This document shows, piece by piece, positions 54,975 through 64,000 of a stretch of DNA of 64,000 bases (position 1 is its first letter; the number at the start of each line of letters is the position of its first letter). Origin of the DNA: Aphrocallistes beatrix. Taxonomy: Eukaryota > Porifera > Hexactinellida > Sceptrulophora > Aphrocallistidae. Below the pieces are notes generated by a model. The model was given only the letters and a program-made list of their open reading frames with translations. It searched no databases and was not told the DNA's origin. The DNA lies in NCBI GenBank assembly GCA_963281255.1, contig OY725492.1, forward strand, positions 4,083,104-4,147,103, given 5' to 3'. A program made the position numbers and the translations under genes.

Positions 54975-55471
54975 CAAGCGCGCTTCGCGCTTGCTTGCGC
55001 TGCGCGGCTGGCGGACACTTTGTGTCCGCCGGAGGCTCCCTTCGGTCGCCTGGAGTCACATTGGTTAATTATAAGGGAGATAACATCTCTAAATATGTCT
55101 GTCCTACTGTGCTAATCGATATCACTCGAAAAATCACCAAATTTGTGAATTTAAAAATTTTTGATGCGTAATGATGACGTCATAACAAAGTGATGAGTCA
55201 TCATTTTTTGATAATAGTTGCATCATATGTGAGGTATGTTAGTACACAGATTCTATTAAAATTTCAGCCTTCTATCTCCTATAATGGCTGAGTTATGCCC
55301 GAATAACTGTGTTGCTTAACTTTTAAAAAATGTGACAATGACGTCATAATTCCATGATGAGTCGACATTTTGCTCTGAACTCAGAACTTACTGGAGCCAT
55401 AGCCAAAAGACTCCCACATGCCAAAAATCAGCTTTCTGAGCCCGGCAGTTTCTTCAATCAATTCGTTACAG
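54975..55471. repeat. Hairpin repeat, copy 2 (about 497 bp)
   Basis: A direct tandem copy of 54458-54939, similar along its full length with scattered substitutions and small indels. The same hairpin is at 55010-55030. Separated from copy 1 by 35 bp of (TA)n and (GATA)n and followed by (TA)n to about 55490. Confidence 0.88.
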
Positions 55472-55500
55472 AGATATATATATATATATACACAAATAAC

Positions 55501-55569
55501 AATCGAGTTTTAATAGTAAGGATAAATAAATAAATAAATATACATTAATCGAGTTTTAATAGTAAGGAT
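55501..55569. repeat. 23-bp direct repeat flanking an (AAAT)n run
   Basis: AATCGAGTTTTAATAGTAAG plus GAT occurs at 55501-55523 and again at 55547-55569, with AAATAAATAAATAAAT between. Either a local slippage duplication or a relic of an insertion. Confidence 0.85.
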
Positions 55570-57642
55570 TATTTTAGAACTTTTACTTTTTTGCTCTTTT
55601 TTCCCGTGCCACAAAGTGGCACCTTTGTGGTTGTCGTCTTTCAGGAAAAGTGGCTTGATATTCTCGAATATTAACAATAAACACGTTCAACATACTAGGA
55701 TTAACGAAATTCTAAATAAAAACAACACTTAATTCAATTTTATGCAATAAATACTCCCAAAACGTGTGCCACTTTGTAGCAAGTGACAAAAGTGAAAACA
55801 AACAAAAAAAGCAATTTCTCATTAGTTCTAAAAGTTCATCGATTGGCCCCAAATGAATAGGATAGTTAGCGAACATAATAATCTAGATACATTATACGAA
55901 TTAGTCGAGTAGCATTGTGGACTTGTAAAATATTCTAATTAGTTTGCGAATCCTTACTACATAGATTCTGAATCGCTGGTATTAACCAGCAAATATGGAA
56001 TTTGAACGGAAATACAGAACTAATAATCCCTTGATCGCATCTAGTTAAGATTTGAGTTTGCTTACTATGAACTTAGTTTGCTTACTATGAACTTATCTTC
56101 ATTGTAAGCAGGTGTTCACCGGGAGATTTTTAATAACAAACAAGCTGACGTATTAGATAGAATCCTTGAATGGCAGCTTTCACACACGGCTTTAGTGATA
56201 AATTATTGTTAAAGATGAAAGGATAGAATTTAGTTGGCTTTTTTCCTAGTTATGCTTTCCAGTACACACACTTTTTACAAAGAAATGACGATTTGAGTGG
56301 TCTCTTCCATGTTATTAGCCATCAGAAATATAGTTACGTATGTTAGAGAGAATTCCGTTCTCATATCATCAATTGATAAGATAAAATGATTAGATTTAGA
56401 AATCAATGGCACATCTTGGGATTATCCTTGTTAGCATGTTGTTTCAGTCAGTCAATTCGTTTATCGGTTTTATCATTTAAATTCCCGATAGCTTTTAATG
56501 CGAACTCGGTTCATTCAGAACTTGAATAACAGGAAGCTATCGCAATTAATTATGACATAACTCCGTGTTTCAGACCTGTTAATCAAATCTGAGTCTAGTT
56601 ATTCGTTTGTAGCAGGTCTATTGCGCCTTTACTAATGATTCCTATTGTATTTTCAGATGGAAATGCTAACCGGATGGATACTTAAGCCCAGGCAATCAAA
56701 TTTAATGGCTAGCCAGCAGGGGTGTAGCCAAGGGCCTGCCGGTGGGCCTTTCCGCAAAGCCGGATGGCCGTATCGACCGAAATTTGACAGTTTCAGCAGA
56801 TAAGACCTCGGAAAAATCATTCTTGAATATAAAAATATAGATGTTAGAGGTCATGATCTAAGAAAATCTAGCCTTGCCAGTGAAAATATTAACCGAAACA
56901 TATCATGTATCGAATGGACTAATTATGGTAACGAATTCAATGAATTTATTTCTAATTTATTTGTTGTTACAAATTTACATTAGAGATTTAGACATGTTTT
57001 TAGATTTGTTGAATTATCAATTGTTTGAATAGTCATTCACCTACTGTTTTGATGGTCCCAGTTGGGCCTTATTTATAATAATATCATAAGAACGAGAGAA
57101 AAACAATAATACGCGTGTTATGAGGATGGTTAAATAGAAAGAGAATCATTGTTAGATGATGGTAAGTACAGGGGCATAACTAGCATTGGTGTGTCAGAGC
57201 CTAGCTGGCACTAGGATCTGACACTTAATTTATACAAGCGCGTGTATAAATTAACTGGCGAACACTCACTTGTCCGCAGGTCAGGAGTCGCCGGGCGTAT
57301 GTGCATTTTAATTTACGAACAAACGAACATGTAATGGTGGGATAGCCCAAGTCACTTTTCAACCATTGCAATAAGTATCACAATATTATACAGTCGTTAC
57401 ATTCAATTTGATCGTATGCGTAACATCTACGAGTATAAATGACAGGAAAGTCAGATAAATGATTGGTCTCACATGAACCAATGATTTTTCAGTGAACCTA
57501 GAATGATCATGAGTATGCACTGAAATGTCTCCTATTTATACTCTCTAATGAGCGCATGGTACTGTTGCGTAAAAGAATGATCCCATAATCTGCTTCAAGA
57601 ATCGCAAGAACTTACCAGAGTTTAGTTATTATTAATGAATAC

Positions 57643-57700
57643 AGTCGACCCTGTCTGTAACAACCACTTTTTTTACGATAGCTAGCGTAAAATTTGTCTC
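57643..57700. mobile_element. Pogo-like element, single end
   Basis: TACAGTCGACCCTGTCTGTAACAACC resembles the starts of the pogo-like MITEs in this window (TA then CAGTCGA). I found no matching complementary end within the following 1 kb, so this is a fragment or a diverged copy. The listed end is arbitrary. Confidence 0.5.
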
Positions 57701-58621
57701 CCTCCCCAATTACAGCGAAACCTGGTGGGGGGCTTTTTCATAGAGGACATTATTTATTTCACGCAGCAGTACTCTACGCTGATTGGATACATCTAAAGGT
57801 GACATTTTGGAGAAAATGTAAAAAAATCGCCTCAAACATAAATGGTCACTCAACTCATAAAAATACCCCTCTTCCCTGATTACATTTTAAGCATTGTCAG
57901 TTGTTCCAGATATCTGTGCAAACACACACAACAATTGAGTTATAATAATAGAGATTAATAAAATGTTTGTGAACATTGTTCTCCGTACTTATGTGTATTG
58001 ACAATTTGATATGTTAACTATGCGTATGATGACTTCGCAGGTTAATCAGGACAACAGCTGAATTGAGGCAAATCTCCAGGAAGTGAATCATTATCATAAA
58101 AGTTAATGATTCGCATTGTATAATGAATTTCCACGAAAGGATATGACTCAATGTGTTTTAGTTAGATTCAGCGTTTCCCGCCGAGCGCTATTTAGTACGT
58201 TTAGCTTGTCGAATAACGTGATTTTGTTGTTAAATAATGGAATTTACCCGAATAAACCAATGTATTCATACTCCAATCACTTACACAAATTTCTCCAAAT
58301 ATTGTATGTATGTAAGTATAATTTTAGTTGTTACATTGCTTCTATATAGGTTTTTGATAAATTTATTGATAAATTTATCGATAAATTTAAAATTGCAAGA
58401 TTAACGCGCTTTCCAATAATCCTGAGGGAAACTGGTTAGATTATAATTAGCGAAGTTGACTGCACATAGCATAACAATCTTCACTCGTGTCAGAGTAACG
58501 AGTGGAGCTCTGTGCTTACTGAATAAATAATCTCGTGCAACTAAGGATTTTAACTTTTATATCATAAACTGGTTTAATGCTCGCTTATTAGATTCAAAAT
58601 TGTCAAATTCAATTGTTAGCC

Positions 58622-58900
58622 ATGGCAACTGTCACAATGAACCCCAAACCCTTCCTGAAGGGTCTGACCGGCAAGCCGGTAGCTGTCAAGTTGAAGTGGG
58701 GGATGGAGTACCGGGGCTACCTCGTCTCAACCGACGGGTACATGAACCTACAGCTCGCGAGCACGGAGGAGTGGGTGGCTGGGAAGATGGCGGGCATGCT
58801 GGGAGAGGTGTTGATACGGTGTAACAACGTGCTCTACATCCGTGGCTTGGAAGAGGATGAGGAGGACAAGGAACAGATAATGGAGACAGGAAGGACCTGA
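58622..58900 (+). CDS. SNRPF: Small nuclear ribonucleoprotein Sm F
   Basis: Core ring subunit of spliceosomal snRNPs. Intronless, 92 residues from the ATG at 58622 ([20 protein letters not shown]). The Sm1 motif ([20 protein letters not shown], with MNLQL) and the Sm2 motif ([15 protein letters not shown]) are intact. The NPKPFLxGLTGKPV start and KWGMEY are specific to Sm F rather than LSm6. The tail is acidic, as usual for the family. Confidence 0.96.
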   Translation: MATVTMNPKPFLKGLTGKPVAVKLKWGMEYRGYLVSTDGYMNLQLASTEEWVAGKMAGMLGEVLIRCNNVLYIRGLEEDEEDKEQIMETGRT

Positions 58901-59397
58901 CAGTTTTAGTTTAGAATAATGCAATCCTTTAGAATTACTTTTACCACTCTTGATTAAATCATGGAAAGATTTGTTCTACAATAAAGTTAATTATAGACTG
59001 GTTGTCTGAGGTTATTATAACTTCCTCTAACAACGGTCTGACTCTGATAGCTCAGCAATTTGGTTTAATAGATATTCAACGCAAATATTTCACTCATTCG
59101 TTTATCCCTAACACAGCAACCTACTACAGAGACATTCTCAATTTCAATTTATGAACAACTGCGGTAAAGTTGAGCATAAAATTCTCCTTTCAATTGGGAG
59201 GTCAATCCATAATTTACAACAATTACCAAGAAATATTCCTAAATCAATGTATGGAAAAGTAAAAAAACCCTAACCACGCTTCCTACTCACCTGTAACTAG
59301 ATCTAAACCAGCTAACCCAGTGCAGTAGAGTATGCATTGGTATGTCAACATCCACTATTAATATGCTATCATAGCTACCCGACTACACTGAAGCATT
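58901..59397. other. Intergenic between SNRPF and laminin
   Basis: About 500 bp, AT-rich. Holds the SNRPF 3' UTR and the laminin promoter. No feature recognised. Confidence 0.5.
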
Positions 59398-62300
59398 ATG
59401 TCTCGAATTATTAGTGTTTTGATTTTGAGTTTGCTTGCTTGCAGCGTACTCCGTGGACATAGGGTTTGTGATGAAGACTACTGTGCTCCGCCGACTGGAG
59501 ACCTGGCCTCTGGGAGAGTTTTCTCTGTCAACAGCTCCTGCGTGCCAGGAGAAACCTTCCAAGAGGTAGGACCAGGTTCACCTGGAGGTGGAGAGGTGAA
59601 TTGTGACAGCGACCCTTCTTACCTCAATGATGGCAGATCAGACACCAGCTGGGTGTCGCTACCCGGTCAGGAGAGAGTGGTGATACAGGTCTGTTAGATA
59701 TATTTAGTGTTAGCGTGCTTAGTTCGTGGTTTATTCTGTCTGTTTAGTTGGATCTCGAGACAGAATTCAGATTGTCAAGTGTCGACATCACATTCGTGTC
59801 TCTCCTCCCGTCTGCTGCGGTGCTAGAGGCTTCCAGCGACTCCGGCGGCAGCTGGAGACCTCTCCAGTTCTACTCGACTGACTGTGAGGAGGACTTTGGC
59901 ATGCAAGATCAGCTGGACAGTGCGAGAGGAGAAATCTCAGACGCAGTCTGTACGTCTCAGTACACAGGTGCCAACACAACTAACAGCCTGAATAGGGATG
60001 CGTAGAGTTTGTTTTACAACACATGTCTCCTAGGCGTGGATCAATTGGGAGGAAGTCTCCGATTCCAACTGGTTCTAGACGAACACCTTCCATTCTATGC
60101 GACAGAGCCCCTGCACTTGACCTACCCCCCCACCTACCTCACCCTCACCAACCTCAGACTCCGTCTCACCAAGTTCCCACCCACTCCCTCCGTCCTGCAC
60201 TACTACAGCGTTTCCAGCTTCGAAGTGGAGGGAGCTTGCCACTGCTTCGGACACGCAGACTCCTGCACCCCATCCCCTGGCTACGAGGGGGCGTTGGTGC
60301 CGGGGGTGTGTGAGTGTGTGCACAACACGGGGGGAGAGCACTGCCAGATGTGTGAGCGAGGGTTTAACAAGAGGAGGTGGAGTGTTGCGTACCCGGGAGT
60401 GCCTGGGTTTTGTCAGAAGTGTGAGTGCAACGTGCACTCTTCCAGCTGTTACTACGACATCCTCAGAGAGACACAGGTACCAGCTCTATCTCATATTATT
60501 GTACTATGACTTAATGGCTTATATAGTCTATCGTAGCTAGAAAAAGCGTAGAAAGTCGTGAGAGTTTTCCAACGATTAAATATATTCTTCAGTTCGATTT
60601 CCTGGGAAAGTTTATTCTACACATTTCTGGATCTAACATTCTTTACAAATAACGGTTGACCCGAACGTATCACTTTACTGGAAACTTGTTTTGTTTATCA
60701 GTAAACTTGTTTTGTTTATCAGTGAAGTTAGCTGAGCTCAACTCTGTGTGTCCTTTGCTCTAAGCACAGTAAACGATAACATAGTTGCAATATAATATTC
60801 TTACTTAGTTTAATGCAATTTGTGTTTAATTAACTCGAGTGACAGACTCCAGAGTTGAATTACTGCCCCCACATCTGCACACATTCCAGCCATTTCTAAT
60901 TAACTTAATCTCTGTTACACTCTCCTATCACTCACTGGAGGTAGCTAACCACTAAGAGGGGGAGGAGGTAGCTCTCAACTCATCGTGAGGAATTGGGAAT
61001 GAATTACAAAAATGTATTTGTAATCCTATACCGTAATGAAGTCTTTCAATTAAGAACTTGATCATAGTATATGTGCTGTATATAGCAGGAATATCACAAT
61101 ACATAATGACTGTGGTTTATAATTGTTTCCCTTTGAACTAATCAAATCATGTTTGTGTCTAATAGACTTTGATCTCTAACTCTGCTAGGTTTGCAATTCA
61201 TGCGAGCACAACACAGCGGGTGACAGGTGTGAGAAGTGTGCCGCGGGATATTTCCAGAACCCGGTCTACCTGAGCAGAGACTGGCTGTTCCACCCTGAGA
61301 TATGTAAGGACTGCCAGTGCCACCAGAACGGTTCCCTCGGGGCCCAGTGCGGCCAATTCGGCTTCTGCTCATGCAAAGCTAACGTGATGGGAGCTCAGTG
61401 CAACAGGTGTAAGCCCGGCTTCTACGGACTGTCTGCGGACCACCCCGACGGGTGTAGGCCTTGCAACTGCGGTTCGGGCGCCAATGGCTGCGACCCTGAT
61501 ACCGGGGCCTGTCTTTGCAAGAGGTACGCGACCGGAATAATGTGCCAGACCTGCAGAAGTGGGTATTACGGTCCGTTTGAGGGGGACATGTACGGGTGTC
61601 GATACTGCCGCTGTGCTATCGGGGCGACGATACAACCGAGAGTGTGCCACCCGGAAAATGGCACCTGTCTGTGTAAGGAGGGAGTAGAAGGGGAGAAGTG
61701 TTCCCGCGTGGTTGAGGGGTACTATGTGGAGATGATCACTCAGGATGACGTGGACACCAGGTTGATGCCTCTTGTGAGGAGAGGTGACAGAGTGGCTAAG
61801 GACTTAGCTGGATTCTGGTTTGACGAGAACACACAGGTTAAAAGGTGAGTAAATACAAATATCCTCGAACTCGTATTATTGGAATATTTTATTCAAACTT
61901 CTAACTGGAGCTAGGTATTAGTACTACAGTTAATGGTTTGGTATTTGTTAGGTGTGAAGTGGATCTGTCTAGCAGCACATGCTGCAGCTACTCCCAGAAG
62001 CTGATCTCTCTCTATCTCAACAATGGCGGGCTCCCCTGCAGCTGCCACTTTAACGGGACACAATCGGACACTCAGTGTAGCAGGTGTGGCGGGCAGTGCG
62101 TGTGTCGAGACTTCTCTGTGGGGAGGAGTTGTGACCAGTGCTCTAGCATCGAGGACGTGTGCGCTACCTGTCCCAGGGCCTCCCCCACTATTGGGGACTG
62201 TCTCAACTGCTTCTGTAACGGATTCAGTCAGGACTGCTCGGTGGCCAGCGGATGGGAACTCCAGGTGATAGCCAGCGACTTCAACTCGCAGGAATGGATA

Positions 62301-63966
62301 GGAGAGTCTGAGAGAAATGTTCAGGTTTGTTTTTTCATTTTGATAATGGTTAAAGTTAGTAGTACTGTACGTATGTATGAGCAGAATGAATTAGTGTTTT
62401 ATAAATAATAACGATTCTAATCCTGCGGTATCTGTACACACATGTATGCAGACATTCTAATTAACCATCTGATCCGATTCAAGATAGGAATATTTATTTA
62501 GATCGCAATGTATCTGAAGTCTCTCCTCTACGAAATCCCTGCTGGGGAGTGGGGTCTATAATAAACGACTCTGTGTTTCATGTACACTAGCACGTCCATA
62601 AACTGCTATTGCAACACATAGTATATAACAAACGAATTTCTGTAAGGAAGGAAGAGAACATTAAAACTCTCTGTTTTAATTGTTTGTAGTAATACATTTA
62701 TTGTTCGTATAATTAGGTCGAGTACGGCTACAACCCAATCCTCTCTGTGAATGAGACGCATCTCTTCTACTACCTGAATTTATCTGACAGCGCGAGCTTT
62801 CTCTTCCCACCTGAGTATCTGGGGAATAAGAGGAACGCCTACTCGAATAGAGTGTCCTTTGTTCTCAGACTCAACTTCAAGCCTGCGCACATTAGTCTCA
62901 CGTTAGCGAGTTCGGAGGAGTCCAGTCTCCTTATTCGAGACCTTTCCTCCCTCACTAACGTGTCCGGACCCGGAGTCTACGAGTTCAGTTTAGCGCTGAC
63001 AGAGAGCGAATTCGTGCGTTTTGATTTCGACGATTTCAACTACCTGAGTGCCACCGAGACAGAAGTCAGGCGTACGCTGGCGGGAGTGAGTAGGATGGAG
63101 CTGGTGGTGACCGCAGAGACAGCCACTGCGGACCAGTTCGTAGAGCTGTTCAGTGTGGAACTGCTGGACTCAGTGCAGAATGGAGACGAGACCCAGCTAG
63201 CTAGCAATGTGGAGTCGTGTGTCTGTCCTGTCGGGCATACTGGACAGTTCTGTGAGAGGTAGGTTCTTACCGATCAAGTTTTACGTTCTAGAATGTTCCA
63301 TTGATTCATCCTGTGATATAGGTGCTCTCCCGGATACACGCGTTCTCCAGATAATGGAGGCCAGTTCGCCCGATGTGTCCCTTGTTCATGCAACAACCAC
63401 TCCACCACCTGCCACCCAGAGGAGTCCACCTGCCTCAACTGCCAGGACAACACAGTAGGGAAATACTGCCATCTGTGTAGAGAAGGGTTCTACGGGAATG
63501 CTAGCTCCCCCCAGGGCTGTCTCCCTTGCCTGTGTCCCAGCGGACCCAGCTCTCCCTTCCAAGTGTCCAACTCCTGCGTCGCTATCGACGCCTCTCGGCC
63601 TGAGACAGGACACACGTGCACGTGTCCTGACACCTACGCGGGGCAGTTCTGTGAGGGGTGCGTGGTGGGGTATAGAGGGGAGCCACAGGAGGGAGTAGCC
63701 TGTGAGAGGTGTGACGTGTGTTACGACCAGTATCAGAGTCTGGTTGAGGCCATTCCGGATGAACTGAATGCTCTTCAGCTGTTCGCAGTCTCTTGTCGGA
63801 ATTGGACTGATGGGTTTGACTATGTAGACAGGCTGCAGGTGAACATATCAATGCTACAGCAACTAATCGTTAAACAGAAACTATCGAACAGCTCAAATGT
63901 CTGCCAACTCAAAGACTCTCTGCTCGCCATCCAGACTAGTCTGAAAGGAGTGGCTGAGTCTGTCAG
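59398..63966 (+). CDS. Laminin subunit, gamma-like, 5' part (3' end beyond window)
   Basis: Secreted basement-membrane protein. Seven exons in phase: 59398-59688, 59748-59967, 60034-60476, 61189-61844, 61952-62324, 62717-63258, 63322-63966 (1056 residues so far); the last donor is GTATAT at 63967. A signal peptide covers about residues 1-20. Then come an LN domain; EGF-like LE repeats (CHCFGHADSC, SSSCYYDILRETQVCNSC, CSCKANVMGAQCNRCKPGFY, CLCKRYATGIMCQTC); an unusual segment of about 110 residues at 61710-62035; one more LE-like stretch; an L4 domain beginning CNGFSQDCSVASGWELQVI; about three LE repeats (CVCPVGHTGQFCERCSPGY, CLNCQDNTVGKYCHLC); and the start of the coiled coil (CYDQYQSLVEAIPDELNAL). 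SSSCYYD, the single L4 domain and the CxxCY entry into the coiled coil favour gamma. Vertebrate gamma1 has about six LE repeats after L4, so this chain is short. Confidence 0.85.
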
Positions 63967-64000
63967 GTATATACGGATGTTGACACCTAACATAATGAAT

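Larger units (their letters stand above)
54256..58621. other. Repeat-rich intergenic region, 4.3 kb
   Basis: No supported gene. It contains two tandem hairpin repeats with microsatellites (54416-55490), a 23-bp direct repeat around an (AAAT)n run (55501-55569), a loose GTGCCAC hairpin region near 55607-55630 and 55764, transposon-like scraps near 56720-56760 (GGGGTGTAGCCAAGGG) and 57171-57350, and a single pogo-like end at 57643. Remaining DNA is AT-rich. Confidence 0.6.

Noticed and set aside
54458..55471. Hammerhead or other self-cleaving ribozyme in the tandem hairpin repeats
   Set aside because: I looked for the CTGATGA...GAAA core and did not find it in the right arrangement; a covariance search would be decisive.
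57694..58349. Short ORFs in the repeat-rich gap before SNRPF
   Set aside because: No recognisable protein features; surrounded by transposon scraps.
1..64000. CRISPR arrays, rRNA, tRNA or operon-like gene clusters
   Set aside because: No regularly spaced direct repeats with unique spacers, no tRNA box A/B pair or rRNA sequence noticed; gene spacing and introns are eukaryotic.

Overview
The window is nuclear DNA from an invertebrate animal. Protein-coding genes are split by GT-AG introns that can be placed by eye, and several families are animal-specific or animal-typical: a laminin chain, a PDZ-containing Rap exchange factor, Rab35, a CLC-1/2/K-type chloride channel and transgelin. Introns are few. 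Two very large genes, a RapGEF of about 4.0 kb and a soluble adenylyl cyclase of 5.4 kb, are single open reading frames. Coding DNA is more GC-rich than the AT-rich intergenic DNA, which carries many small non-autonomous DNA transposons. I cannot name the species. The intron-poor style and gene set would fit a non-bilaterian or a fast-evolving invertebrate lineage, but this is inference.

Layout. From 1 to 22.8 kb every gene lies on the minus strand. Reading from the window start they are CTDP1/FCP1 (RNA polymerase II CTD phosphatase, cut by the window edge), a CLC chloride channel, TRIM37, SPAG8, RAB35, an ML-domain secreted protein, a transgelin, a second ML-domain protein, and an ENGase with an added N-terminal membrane anchor. 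From 24.1 kb to the end nearly everything is on the plus strand: PGPEP1, a RAPGEF2/6-type gene, MRPS6, (minus) a membrane sulfotransferase, WDR36/UTP21, an unknown one-pass membrane protein, a long disordered protein with a canonical FFAT motif whose 7.7 kb first intron appears to contain the complete ADCY10 gene, an ELOVL6-type elongase, a repeat-rich 4.3 kb gap, SNRPF, and a laminin gamma-like chain cut by the right edge.

The genes do not form one pathway. Most are housekeeping genes: transcription (CTDP1), rRNA processing (WDR36), splicing (SNRPF), mitochondrial translation (MRPS6), trafficking (RAB35) and lipid elongation (ELOVL). Several have ciliary or centrosomal roles in other animals (TRIM37, SPAG8, ADCY10), but proximity alone does not show a functional link.

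Mobile DNA includes a hAT-type element with a perfect 8-bp target duplication that holds a nested Tc1/mariner-type element with 27-bp perfect terminal repeats, a 133-bp MITE in a CLC intron, a pogo-like MITE family in three complete copies plus one loose end, a TACCGTA-ended MITE, a long palindrome in an ENGase intron, and two tandem copies of a hairpin-containing repeat of about 490 bp set in microsatellites. I saw no CRISPR array, rRNA or tRNA, and no complete transposase gene. The observations I rate highest are the FFAT/REIxYPP disordered protein with its nested cyclase, the atypical short laminin gamma-like chain, and the membrane-anchored ENGase.
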